Source: Prauserella isguenensis (GTDB lineage: Bacteria > Actinomycetota > Actinomycetes > Mycobacteriales > Pseudonocardiaceae). Taken from it: a DNA stretch of 64,000 bases. Shown one piece after another: positions 1-8,540 of this stretch. The position numbers and the translations under genes were made by a program. The DNA lies in NCBI RefSeq assembly GCF_014191605.1, contig NZ_JACHWU010000002.1:248001-312000 (forward strand), in the 5' to 3' direction. Within the stretch, counting starts at the first letter, position 1. The number at the start of each line of letters is the position of its first letter. Under the pieces are notes generated by a model. It was not told the origin of the DNA. It made no database searches and saw nothing but the letters and a program-made list of their open reading frames with translations.

Positions 1-212
1 TGACAGCGCGTTCGCGCGGGTGGTTACTTTTTGCGCTTCGGGTCATCCGTTCACTCGGGAACGCCCGCGACACAGAGCCCGACACCGAGCCCGACGACGA
101 CACCGAGACGACGACGCCGAACCCCCGACGAGACCGGCCCCACGACATCGAGGTGCAACCGTGCGAATCGTTCGACCCCGGCGCGGCCGAGCCGTACTCG
201 CCACTGTCCTGA
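1..212 (+). CDS. C-terminal end of an upstream gene (partial, unidentified)
   Basis: The frame whose first complete codon is at base 3 is open from the left edge to a TGA at 210-212. It reads as about 69 residues: a short hydrophobic stretch, then a very acidic, Thr/Pro-rich tail with repeated DTEP-type units, ending in YSPLS. Third positions are strongly G/C, as in real genes here, while the competing frames give Arg/His-rich nonsense. It would overlap the start of the next gene by 52 bases. The family cannot be identified from the tail. A cytoplasmic acidic tail of a membrane protein is one possibility, but this is inference. Confidence 0.45.
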   Translation, partial: TARSRGWLLFALRVIRSLGNARDTEPDTEPDDDTETTTPNPRRDRPHDIEVQPCESFDPGAAEPYSPLS

Positions 213-1978
213 CGCCACTGCTGGCTGCGGGGCCACTGGCGCCCGCGGCCGCCGCGCAGGAGTCCGACGACGGCGACAAGTCGGTGCTGCGCGTCGCGTT
301 GGTACAGGAGATCGACCACCTCAACCCGTTCACCGCGAGCTTCTCGTCCAGCGCGATGATCGGTCGGATGACGTGGGAGTTCATGACTCCGCCGTCGGCC
401 GACGACGCCACGCCGACGCAGGGCGTGGCATCCGAGTGGGAGTCGTCCGAGGACGGCCTGACGTGGACCTACACGATCAACCCCGACATGACGTGGTCGG
501 ACGGTGAGGACGTCACCTCCGAGGACGTGAAGTTCACTTTCGAGAAGATCATGAACGACCCGGTCGCCGCGGAGGCCAACGGCAGCTACGTCGAGAACTT
601 CGAGAAGGTCACCGCGCCGGACGAGGACACCGTCAAGGTCCGGACCTCCGAGCCGCAGGCCAGCATGACGGCCCTCGACATCCCGATCGTGCCCGAGCAC
701 GTCTGGTCCGACGTGGAGGACTTCTCCGACCCGAAGACCGACACGCTCGACTACGTCGGCGTGGGCAGTGGCCCGTTCGTCATCACCGGCCACCAGCCGA
801 ACCGGTTCGTCAAGCTCGAGGCGAACGAGCAGTTCTGGCGTGGCGACGTCGCGGTCGACGAACTCCAGTTCATCCGGTTCGAGAACGCCGACGCCGCGGT
901 CTCGGCGTTGCAGAGCGGGGAGGTCGACTTCGTCAACCGGCTCACGCCCGCACAGTTCGAGACGCTGAAAGGCTCCGACGGCATCACCACGAACTCCGCC
1001 AACGGACGCCGGTTCAGCGAACTGATGATCAACCCGGGCGCGAGGACCCAGGACGGTGAGCGCATCGGCACCGGCCATCCGGCGTTGCGCGACGACCAGG
1101 TCCGCCGTGCCATCGCCTACGCCATCGACCCGAAGACGCTCGTCGACCGCGTGCTCGGCGGGTACGGCCAGCTGCCGGGCGGGCTCGTCCCGCCCATCTA
1201 CGACACGTTCCACTACGAGCCGTCCGGAAAGGACAAGTACACCCACGACCCCGACCGCGCGAACCGGATGCTCGACGAGGCGGGCTACGAGAAGGGCCCG
1301 GACGGCGTCCGCCGCGACGAGAACGGCGACCCTCTCGAACTTCGGCTGACCGGACGGTCGAGCGAGGACTTCGACGTCCGCGCCGCCGACTTCATCGCGG
1401 GCTGGCTCGGCGACGTCGGCATCCGCGTCACCAGGAACCTGGTCTCCGACAACCAGGTGGACGAGCAGACCACCGCGGCCGACTACGACCTGGCGCTGTC
1501 CGGCTGGGGCACGAACCCCGATCCGGACTACATCCTCGCCAAGCAGACGTGCGACGCCCTGCCCACCTCCGACGGCAACAGCACCAGCAGCGCGTTCTTC
1601 TGCGACCCGGCCTACGACAAGCTGTACCGGCAGCAGCTCGCCGAGATGGACATCGATAAGCGGGCGGAGTTCGTCAAGCAGGCCCAGGAGTTGTACTACA
1701 AAGCCGCGCCGAGTGTGGTCATCGGCTACGAGCAGGCCCTCGAGGCCTACCGCTCGGACCGGTGGGACGGCTTCCCCCGCCAGCCGAAGGGCGAGGGGGT
1801 CATCATGGAGCAGACCGGTTACTGGGGCTTCGCAGGCGCCGAACCGGTCGAGGGCGGCGCAGGCGACGGCATGCCGACCGGCGCGTGGGTGGCCATCGGC
1901 GCCGTCGCACTGGTCGTCGTCGCAGGCGGCGGGACGATGCTGGCGCGCCGCAAGGGCTCCGCGGAAGACCGGGAATAG
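161..1978 (+). CDS. Peptide-type ABC transporter substrate-binding protein with C-terminal membrane anchor
   Basis: Extracytoplasmic solute-binding protein of family 5 (dipeptide/oligopeptide/nickel type), 605 aa. I chose the GTG at 161: it gives a clean signal peptide (RRGR followed by an Ala/Leu-rich core, ending at AAAA near residue 30), whereas the upstream extension is Arg/His-rich and unlike a protein. The body carries family 5 features such as the DHLNPF segment near the N-terminus and SGWGTNPDPDY near residue 450. There is no lipobox Cys. Instead the protein ends with a hydrophobic helix (WVAIGAVALVVVAGG) and a basic tail, so it is probably anchored by its C-terminus. It is the first gene of a four-gene importer operon; the permease starts 10 bases downstream. 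Confidence 0.9.
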   Translation: MRIVRPRRGRAVLATVLTPLLAAGPLAPAAAAQESDDGDKSVLRVALVQEIDHLNPFTASFSSSAMIGRMTWEFMTPPSADDATPTQGVASEWESSEDGLTWTYTINPDMTWSDGEDVTSEDVKFTFEKIMNDPVAAEANGSYVENFEKVTAPDEDTVKVRTSEPQASMTALDIPIVPEHVWSDVEDFSDPKTDTLDYVGVGSGPFVITGHQPNRFVKLEANEQFWRGDVAVDELQFIRFENADAAVSALQSGEVDFVNRLTPAQFETLKGSDGITTNSANGRRFSELMINPGARTQDGERIGTGHPALRDDQVRRAIAYAIDPKTLVDRVLGGYGQLPGGLVPPIYDTFHYEPSGKDKYTHDPDRANRMLDEAGYEKGPDGVRRDENGDPLELRLTGRSSEDFDVRAADFIAGWLGDVGIRVTRNLVSDNQVDEQTTAADYDLALSGWGTNPDPDYILAKQTCDALPTSDGNSTSSAFFCDPAYDKLYRQQLAEMDIDKRAEFVKQAQELYYKAAPSVVIGYEQALEAYRSDRWDGFPRQPKGEGVIMEQTGYWGFAGAEPVEGGAGDGMPTGAWVAIGAVALVVVAGGGTMLARRKGSAEDRE

Positions 1979-1988
1979 GTAGCGCCCG

Positions 1989-3008
1989 GTGACCACCAGT
2001 CCCACCGATCAGCACGCCACCGACCCCGACGAGCGGCGCGACGGCACCTCCACGGTGCGGTACGTCGCGGGAAAGGTCGGTGGCGCGCTGGTCAGCCTCG
2101 TATTCGTCGTCGCGCTGGGGTTCTTCCTGTTCCGGATGATCCCCGGCGATCCGCTCGTCACGATGACGCGGGAGCGCCCCACCGACCCCGAGCAGCTAGC
2201 CCACCTGCGCGAGCGGCTGGGACTGGACCGGCCCGTCTGGCAGCAGTTCCTCGACTACACGAACGGCCTGTTGCAAGGCGATTTCGGCACGTCCTACATG
2301 TACCGGCGCCCGGTGGGCGACATGATCGCCGAACGAGTCTGGCCCACGCTGCTGCTGGTCGGCACCGCGACGGTGCTGGCGGTGCTGTTGGGCCTGTGGC
2401 TCGGGGTTCGCGCGGCCTGGCGCCGCGGCGGGACGTTCGACCGCACCCAGACCGGCATCGCGCTGGCGTTGTGGTCGATGCCCCAGTTCTGGCTGGGTCT
2501 ACTGTTGCTCATCGCCACGCAGGGAGTGTTCCCCAGCCGGGGCATGACCTCGGTAGACCCGCCCGACGGGTTCGTGCCGCAGGCTCTCGACGTGGCCTGG
2601 CACCTGACGCTGCCGTGCCTGACGCTGCTGTTGGTGATCTACGCCCAATACATGCTGGTCATGCGGTCGTCGCTGCTCGAGGAGATGGGTGCCGACTACC
2701 TGCGCACGGCGCGCGCCAAGGGCCTGCGGGACGACCTGGTGCGCAGGCGGCACGCCGTTCCCAACGCGCTGCTGCCGACGATGACGCTGATCTTCCTGCA
2801 GTTCGGCATGGTCGTGTCCGGCACGGTGACCGTCGAGGCGGTGTTCTCGTGGCCGGGTCTCGGCCTGCTCACCTACGAGTCGTTGCGCGGGCCCGACCTG
2901 CCCGTGCTGCAAGGAGTGTTCGTGATCCTGGCCGGTTCGGTGATCGTGATGAACCTGCTCGCCGATCTGCTGTACCGCGTGGTCGACCCGCGGGTGCGTG
3001 CCTCGTGA
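1989..3008 (+). CDS. ABC transporter permease, DppB/OppB type
   Basis: Integral membrane permease of the peptide/nickel importer class, 339 aa. It has an N-terminal membrane segment (residues 28-50), a periplasmic region, and a core of about five further helices. The EAA loop that contacts the ATPase is visible as YLRTARAKGL followed by HAVPNALLP near residue 240. The GTG start lies 10 bases after the binding protein. Its stop overlaps the GTG of the second permease by 4 bases (GTGA), indicating translational coupling. It forms the transmembrane channel with the next gene. Confidence 0.92.
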   Translation: MTTSPTDQHATDPDERRDGTSTVRYVAGKVGGALVSLVFVVALGFFLFRMIPGDPLVTMTRERPTDPEQLAHLRERLGLDRPVWQQFLDYTNGLLQGDFGTSYMYRRPVGDMIAERVWPTLLLVGTATVLAVLLGLWLGVRAAWRRGGTFDRTQTGIALALWSMPQFWLGLLLLIATQGVFPSRGMTSVDPPDGFVPQALDVAWHLTLPCLTLLLVIYAQYMLVMRSSLLEEMGADYLRTARAKGLRDDLVRRRHAVPNALLPTMTLIFLQFGMVVSGTVTVEAVFSWPGLGLLTYESLRGPDLPVLQGVFVILAGSVIVMNLLADLLYRVVDPRVRAS

Positions 3009-3886
3009 GCGCGCCGGTCTGGCAGCGCAGGCGCGCGGCCGCGGCCGACGTGTGGCGACAGTTCCGTACCAACCGCGGCGCGCTGTTCGGGGCCGCGTTC
3101 ATCGCGCTGCTCGTACTGTTCTCGCTGATCGCCCCGTTGCTGATCGACCGGGACGGCCTCGAGGTCGTCACCGCCGCGGGCGGGTCGCTGGAGCCGCCGA
3201 GCGGGGAGTACTGGCTCGGCACGGACGAGTCCGGCCGCTCGGTGATGCTGCTGACGCTGTGGGGCGCGCGGGTGTCACTGCTGGTCGGGTTCGCCGCGAC
3301 CCTGCTGTCGGTCGTCGTGGGCACCCTCGTCGGCGTGGTCTCGGCCCACTTCGGGGGGTGGATCTCGGCGGTGCTGATGCGCATCACCGACTTCTTCCTG
3401 GTGTTGCCCGCGCTGGTGCTGGCGGCGGTCCTGATGGCCGTGCTGCCCAAGTCGATGTGGACCGTGATCATGGCCATCGGCGTCACGTCGTGGCCGACCA
3501 CCGCCAGGCTCGTGCGCGCACAGACGTTGTCGGTCGAGAGCAGGCCGTACATCGAACGGTCGAAGGCGCTCGGCGGCGGGCACACGCACGTCATCGGCAA
3601 ACACGTGCTGCCGTCGGTGCTGCCGCTGGTGTTCGCGAACACCACGCTCGTCGTCGGCGGTTCGATCATCGCCGAGTCGACCCTGGCGTTCCTCGGCATG
3701 TCCGGGCCCGAGATCTCGTGGGGGTCCATGCTGGACCGCGCGAACCAGTCGGGCGCGGTCACCGCGGGTGCGTGGTGGTACCTGCTGCCTCCCGGCATCG
3801 CGATCGTCCTCGTCGTGCTGTCGTTCACGCTCGTCGGGCGCGGTCTGGAGACCGTGCTCAACCCGCGCCTGAAGGGGGAACGGTGA
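3005..3886 (+). CDS. ABC transporter permease, DppC/OppC type
   Basis: Second permease of the peptide importer, 293 aa. It has the typical OppC N-terminal helix (GALFGAAFIALLVLFSLIAP), the YWLGTDESGRSV segment that precedes the core in this family, and the EAA loop YIERSKALGGGH with HVLPSVLP. The GTG start at 3005 overlaps the previous stop; the open frame extends further upstream, but only as a shadow of the first permease gene. Its own stop again overlaps the ATPase start as GTGA. Together with the preceding gene it forms the heterodimeric channel. Confidence 0.92.
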   Translation: MSAPVWQRRRAAAADVWRQFRTNRGALFGAAFIALLVLFSLIAPLLIDRDGLEVVTAAGGSLEPPSGEYWLGTDESGRSVMLLTLWGARVSLLVGFAATLLSVVVGTLVGVVSAHFGGWISAVLMRITDFFLVLPALVLAAVLMAVLPKSMWTVIMAIGVTSWPTTARLVRAQTLSVESRPYIERSKALGGGHTHVIGKHVLPSVLPLVFANTTLVVGGSIIAESTLAFLGMSGPEISWGSMLDRANQSGAVTAGAWWYLLPPGIAIVLVVLSFTLVGRGLETVLNPRLKGER

Positions 3887-5520
3887 CACCGCTACTCGAA
3901 CTGCAGGACCTCGGTGTCACCTACCGGACCGCCGACGGCGACCTCGAGGCGGTGCGCGGCGTCGACCTCACCCTGCAACCGGGCGAGACGCTCGGTGTCG
4001 CGGGGGAGTCCGGTTCCGGCAAGTCCACCGTTGCGGCGAGCGTGTTGCGACTGCTGCCGAAGTCGGCGAAGGTCACCGGCAACGTACTGCTCGACGGCCA
4101 GGACGTCGGAGCGATGCGGTGGGGCACGCTTCGCGCCGCACGCTGGTCCGAGGCGTCGGTCGTGTTCCAGGGCGCGATGCACGCTCTCAACCCGGTGCAG
4201 CGCGTAGGGAAGCAGATCGCCGAACCGATCCGGCTGCACACCGCCGCGAGCGAGGCCGAGATCGACTCCCGGGTCCGCGAACTCCTCGACCAGGTCGACC
4301 TGCCCGCGGCGAAGGCGCGGGCCTACCCGCACGAGCTGTCCGGCGGGCAGAAGCAGCGCGTCATGATCGCGATGGCGCTGGCCTGCGACCCGCGGCTGGT
4401 CATCGCCGACGAGCCGACCACCGCGCTGGACGTCATCGTGCAGGCACAGGTGCTCGACCTCCTGGGCAGGCTGGTCGAGCAGCGCGGCATCGGCCTGGTG
4501 TTCATCACCCACGACCTGTCGGTGCTCGCCTCGACCTGCAGCCGCATCGCGGTGATGTACCGGGGACGGATCGTCGAGAGCGGCGACGCGAAGGAGGTCA
4601 TCACCGCGCCCCGGCACGAGCACACCGCCGCGCTGGCCGCCGCCTTCCCCGAGGTCGGCGACGCGGGGTCGCGCTACGCCCCGGCCACGGCCCGGCCGCT
4701 GCCCGACGAAGGGGAGCGGGACCCACAGCAACCCGTCCTGCTGTCGGCGCGCGATCTGCGGGTGCACTTCCGCGACCGCACCGGATCCACCGTCGCCGCG
4801 GTGAACGGGGTCGAGCTCGACGTGCGGCGCGACGAGATCGTCGCACTCGTGGGCCAGTCCGGATCGGGCAAGACCACCCTCGCCAGGACCCTGCTGGGCC
4901 TGCAGCGGCCGACGTCGGGCGCCGTGTACTACGACGGCGAACCCCTGCCGGTCTCCACCTCCGGACTGCGTGACTACCGGCGCCGCGTCCAGCTCGTGCT
5001 GCAGGACCCGAGCAGCGCGCTCAACCCGCGGCACACGGTGTACGAATCGGTGGCGGAAGGCCCGCGCATCCACCGGCTCGACGGCGACGAACGCGACCTC
5101 GTCGTGAGCGCGCTCGAGGCCGCCGAACTCAGGCCGGCCGAGCAGTATCTGACACGGTTGCCGCACGAACTCTCCGGCGGCCAACGACAACGTGTCGTGA
5201 TCGCGGGCGCCCTGGCGCTGAACCCGAGCGTGCTGGTGGCCGACGAGCCGGTCGCGTCACTGGACGCCTCGGTGCGCGGCGAGATCCTCGGCCTGCTGCT
5301 GCGGCTGCGCAGGCAGCTCGGCGTGGCCGGACTGGTGATCACCCACGACCTCGGCCTCGCGTGGAACATCGCCGACCGGGTCGCCGTGATGTACCGGGGA
5401 GAACTCGTCGAGGTCGGGGCGGTGGAACAGGTATTGCTCGAACCGCGGCACGACTACACCAAGGCCTTGCTCGCGGCGCTGCCGTCGGCCGGCCGGGACG
5501 ATGCCCGGTACGCGGGTTGA
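3883..5520 (+). CDS. Fused double ATPase of peptide ABC importer (DppD-DppF)
   Basis: Single 545 aa protein carrying both nucleotide-binding domains of a peptide importer. Domain 1 has Walker A GESGSGKS (about residue 42), signature LSGGQKQR and Walker B LVIADEPTTALD. Domain 2 has Walker A GQSGSGKT (about residue 325), signature LSGGQRQR and Walker B VLVADEPVASLD. All catalytic motifs are intact in both halves. Each half keeps the characteristic extension with RHEHT or RHDYT that follows the ABC fold in Opp/Dpp ATPases. The GTG start at 3883 overlaps the DppC stop. Fused DppDF ATPases are common in actinobacteria. Substrate (peptides or another oligomer) cannot be told. Confidence 0.93.
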   Translation: MTPLLELQDLGVTYRTADGDLEAVRGVDLTLQPGETLGVAGESGSGKSTVAASVLRLLPKSAKVTGNVLLDGQDVGAMRWGTLRAARWSEASVVFQGAMHALNPVQRVGKQIAEPIRLHTAASEAEIDSRVRELLDQVDLPAAKARAYPHELSGGQKQRVMIAMALACDPRLVIADEPTTALDVIVQAQVLDLLGRLVEQRGIGLVFITHDLSVLASTCSRIAVMYRGRIVESGDAKEVITAPRHEHTAALAAAFPEVGDAGSRYAPATARPLPDEGERDPQQPVLLSARDLRVHFRDRTGSTVAAVNGVELDVRRDEIVALVGQSGSGKTTLARTLLGLQRPTSGAVYYDGEPLPVSTSGLRDYRRRVQLVLQDPSSALNPRHTVYESVAEGPRIHRLDGDERDLVVSALEAAELRPAEQYLTRLPHELSGGQRQRVVIAGALALNPSVLVADEPVASLDASVRGEILGLLLRLRRQLGVAGLVITHDLGLAWNIADRVAVMYRGELVEVGAVEQVLLEPRHDYTKALLAALPSAGRDDARYAG

Positions 5521-5629
5521 GCAGGCTCGCGGCCTCGTACGATCGAAATCCGCCGATACGCCTAGTGACGTCGGATACGTCGGGTGATATCAGGGCGGCC
5601 GACCGTGGTGTGTAACCTCAAAACCTAGT

Positions 5630-7237
5630 ATGGCGACCACCACAGACCCCGTGCCCGGCGCCGGAACCCGGACCGCTGAGGGCCTCGCGGACACGTTCAT
5701 CCCGGCCGACGCAGAGCGCGGCGCGGGAAGATTTCCGCTGCGCACCACGCTGATGGGCGTGGTCGGCAGCGTGCTCGTGCTCATCGCGTCGTTCGGTGCG
5801 GCCGGGGTGCTCGTGCACGACCCGGTGCTCAGCCAGGGACCGTTGTCGTGGATCCGGTACGGGCACGGCAAGGTCCTCATGACCGGGTTGTTGTACGCCG
5901 GGTTCGGGCTCGTGGTGTGGGCCTGGATCCGCCTCGGCCGGTATGTGCTGGCAGGCCTGATCGGTGCCCGCCCGGTCGTGATCGCCGCCCTGTCCTGGAT
6001 GGCGCCGCTGCTCGTCGCACCACCGCTGTTCACGCGGGACGTCTACTCGTACCTCGGCCAGGGCGCACAGCTCCTGCACGGGCTCGACCCGTACGCCTAC
6101 GGCCCGGCCGCGCTCGACACGCTGCCCGCGGTCGTGGAGAACGTGCACCCGCTGTGGCAGACGACGCCCGCACCGTACGGCCCGCTGTTCCTGTGGATCT
6201 CGCAGCACATCGTCGGCGCCACGGGCGAGAACATGATCGCCGGCGTGATCGCCACGCGCCTGGTCCTGCTGGCCGGCCTGGCGGCGGTGCTGTGGGCACT
6301 GCCGAAGTTGGTCCGCAAGCTCGGCGGCAACCTCGCCGTGACGATGTGGCTCGCGGTGGCCAGCCCGATGATGGTCATCCACCTCGTCGGCGGCCCTCAC
6401 AACGACCTGCTGATGCTCGGCTTCCTCGCCATCGGTGTGCTACTGGCGCTGGAACGGAAACACGCGCTCGCCATCGGGCTGGTCACGGTCGGCATGCTGA
6501 TCAAGCCGACGGCCGCGGTCGCGCTGCCGTTCCTGGTGTGGATCTGGGCGAACCACCTGCCGCACGAGCACAGTCTGTTCCGCCGCTTCGTCACCGCCGT
6601 CACGCCGTCGCTGGGTATCTTCGGCGCCGTGTTCGTCGCCGGTACCTGGGCTTCCCTCGGCTCGTTCAACCTCGGCTGGTTCGCGGGCCTTTCCGCACCA
6701 CAGATCATCGTCAACTGGCTCAACTTCCCGAGCGGCGTCGGCGAAGCGGTGCACACTCTGGTCAAGACGATCGTCGACGTTCCGCCGGGCCCGTTCATCG
6801 ACGCCGCCCGCGGTCTCGGCTGGCTGGCGCTCGCCGCCATCGCGGTGCGGCAGTGGTGGCTCGCCCGGAACGGCGACGCCAACACGACGATCTTCCGCAT
6901 GGGCGTCGCCCTGCTGACGGTGGCCATCTTCGCGCCGCCGACGCTGCCGTGGTACCTCACCTGGGGCTTCCTCGTCCTGGCGCTGTTCCGCTGGCAGCGC
7001 ACCCACCTGGCCGCCGTCGTCGGGATCAGCGTCTTCCTGGTGCTCGTCTACTACCCGACGGGCGAGCAGAGCCTGTACCACTGGTGGTTCGTCGTGGGTG
7101 TCGTCGCGGCGAGCCTGTACGCTGCCGCGTCGCTGCTCAAGCCCGACCCGCTCGGGTTGGTGGCCGCCTGGCGGCGGCCCGATGTGCGTCACCCCGAACT
7201 GCCGCTCAACTCGCCGACCAGCCGCTCCACGCGCTGA
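5630..7237 (+). CDS. mptB: Polyprenol-phosphomannose-dependent alpha-1,6-mannosyltransferase, MptB type
   Basis: Polytopic membrane glycosyltransferase (GT-C fold), 535 aa, with about a dozen hydrophobic segments. The first periplasmic loop holds FTRDVYSYLGQG followed by GLDPYAYGP, the hallmark of the MptA/MptB family with its catalytic acidic residue. In corynebacteria and mycobacteria MptB begins the alpha-1,6-mannan backbone of lipomannan using polyprenol-phosphate mannose outside the membrane. There is no Shine-Dalgarno before the ATG; a -10-like TAACCT sits at 5613-5618, so the transcript may have a very short leader. The gene stands alone, convergent with the PPOX gene, whose end it overlaps by 32 bases. 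The sugar donor would come from the Ppm1 homologue at 59.0-59.8 kb. Confidence 0.85.
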   Translation: MATTTDPVPGAGTRTAEGLADTFIPADAERGAGRFPLRTTLMGVVGSVLVLIASFGAAGVLVHDPVLSQGPLSWIRYGHGKVLMTGLLYAGFGLVVWAWIRLGRYVLAGLIGARPVVIAALSWMAPLLVAPPLFTRDVYSYLGQGAQLLHGLDPYAYGPAALDTLPAVVENVHPLWQTTPAPYGPLFLWISQHIVGATGENMIAGVIATRLVLLAGLAAVLWALPKLVRKLGGNLAVTMWLAVASPMMVIHLVGGPHNDLLMLGFLAIGVLLALERKHALAIGLVTVGMLIKPTAAVALPFLVWIWANHLPHEHSLFRRFVTAVTPSLGIFGAVFVAGTWASLGSFNLGWFAGLSAPQIIVNWLNFPSGVGEAVHTLVKTIVDVPPGPFIDAARGLGWLALAAIAVRQWWLARNGDANTTIFRMGVALLTVAIFAPPTLPWYLTWGFLVLALFRWQRTHLAAVVGISVFLVLVYYPTGEQSLYHWWFVVGVVAASLYAAASLLKPDPLGLVAAWRRPDVRHPELPLNSPTSRSTR

Positions 7238-7622
7238 CGGCGATCACCACGACCGGTCCGCGTGGCGGCATCTCCTCGTACTGCGGGTAGCGCGCCGTGA
7301 GCGAGCGGATCGCCGGCATCCTGTCGGTCCCGTCGTCGTGCACGGTGGCCGTGCCGTCCGCGCGCGCCCACCACAGCCTGCGCCAGTCGTCCTCGTAGTG
7401 ATCGACCAGCAGCGACACCTGTGGGTTGGCCGCGATGTTGCGCAGGCGCCGCAGGTTGGACGTCGACTTGGGCTTGTCGTCGATCGCGAACACCACGGTG
7501 TCGCCCTCGACCGCGAACGTCAGCGGCACGAGGTGGGGCATGCCGTCGGCGTCGGCCGTGGCGAGGGTCGCCACTCGGGCGTCGACGAACCGGGAACGGG
7601 CTTCGGCCGGATCGAGCTTCAT
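7206..7622 (-). CDS. PPOX-class F420-dependent oxidoreductase (TIGR03668-like)
   Basis: Small split-barrel flavin/F420-binding protein of the pyridoxamine 5'-phosphate oxidase superfamily, 138 aa, full length for the actinobacterial Rv0121c-type group. Visible family features are ARVATLATADADGMPHLVPLTFA at the N-terminus, KPKSTSNLRRLRNI (the phosphate-binding region) and VDHYEDDWRRLWWARADG. Such proteins bind F420 or flavin and reduce small molecules; the substrate is unknown. It is convergent with mptB, overlapping it by 32 bases, and lies just upstream of the LD-carboxypeptidase gene on the same strand. Confidence 0.82.
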   Translation of the reverse strand: MKLDPAEARSRFVDARVATLATADADGMPHLVPLTFAVEGDTVVFAIDDKPKSTSNLRRLRNIAANPQVSLLVDHYEDDWRRLWWARADGTATVHDDGTDRMPAIRSLTARYPQYEEMPPRGPVVVIAVSAWSGWSAS

Positions 7623-7646
7623 GCCCCGAGCGTAGGGCGTCGCCGC

Positions 7647-8540
7647 TCAGGGATTGATCACGAGATGGGCGGCGTCGGCGTCCAGCGTCGCCGGCGTCCC
7701 GAGCGGAAGAGTCAGGGCACCCTTGTGGTGGCCGAACCCCAGTTCCCACACCATCGGCACGTCGAGCGGGCCCAGCCGTTCCTTCAGTAGCGCCTCGAGC
7801 TCTGCCTGGTCGCCGCAGTCGCTCCACGATCCGAGCGCGATGCCCACGACGTCGTCGAACCAGCCGGACCGCAACAACTGCGTCAGCATCCGGTCGATTC
7901 GGTAGAGGTCCTCGCCGACGTCCTCGAGCAGGGCGATCGCACCGGCGGCGTGTTGCTGCTCCGAGGTGCCCGCACTCGCCGCCAGCAGGCTGAGGTTGCC
8001 GCCCACCGTGGGACCGGTGGCTGTGCCGCCGACGAGCGGGCGCGCCCGGGGGCCGCGGATCGTGCGCGTGGCCTCGGGGTGGAACAGCGCCTCCCGCAGG
8101 CTCTCTGCCGCGACGGCGTCGAAGTGGGTCGAGGCCGGCATCGTGGCGAACACCGTCGGGGCGCCCAGGTGACGGGCGAGTGCGGCGTGCAGGGCCGTGA
8201 TGTCGCTCGACCCCGCGAACGGCTTCGGTCCCGCCACCCGGACGGCGGCCCAGTCGACCAAGTCGATCATGCGCTGAGCGCCGTACCCGCCGCGCGCCGC
8301 CACGACCGCGGCGATGTCCTCACACGTCCACGCGCGGGTGAAGTCGGCCGCACGCTGCTCGTCGGTTCCGGCCAGGTACGGATACCGCGGGTGCCGCGCG
8401 CGGACGCTGTCGAACACCTCGACCCGCAGTCCCCACGCGGTGAGCGCGCCGATCGCCTGGTCCACCAGGTCGCCGGAGACGGGCCCGGACGGGGCGACCA
8501 GCGCCACCGCGTCGCCCGGTCGCAGAGCGCGCGGGCTCAC
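7647..8540 (-). CDS. LD-carboxypeptidase (peptidase S66 family)
   Basis: 297 aa protein of the S66 family (LdcA/MccF), which cleaves the L-D bond of murein tetrapeptides or hydrolyses aminoacyl-nucleotide antibiotics such as microcin C. It shows the early VAPSGPV segment, AARGGYGAQRMIDLVDW, the nucleophile region FAGSSDITAL, and LEDVGEDLYRIDRMLTQL. The catalytic Glu and His fit GSWSDCG and LGFGHHKGALTLPLG near the C-terminus. The GTG start at 8540 overlaps the stop of the upstream S9 peptidase by 4 bases, so the two are translationally coupled. The much longer open frame upstream is an antisense-phase shadow of the S9 peptidase gene. Confidence 0.88.
   Translation of the reverse strand: MSPRALRPGDAVALVAPSGPVSGDLVDQAIGALTAWGLRVEVFDSVRARHPRYPYLAGTDEQRAADFTRAWTCEDIAAVVAARGGYGAQRMIDLVDWAAVRVAGPKPFAGSSDITALHAALARHLGAPTVFATMPASTHFDAVAAESLREALFHPEATRTIRGPRARPLVGGTATGPTVGGNLSLLAASAGTSEQQHAAGAIALLEDVGEDLYRIDRMLTQLLRSGWFDDVVGIALGSWSDCGDQAELEALLKERLGPLDVPMVWELGFGHHKGALTLPLGTPATLDADAAHLVINP

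Noticed and set aside
2396-3886. 496-codon frame suggesting a longer DppC protein
   Set aside because: The part before GTG 3005 is an Arg/Ala-rich shadow of the first permease gene. Real protein features begin at 3005, where start and stop overlap.
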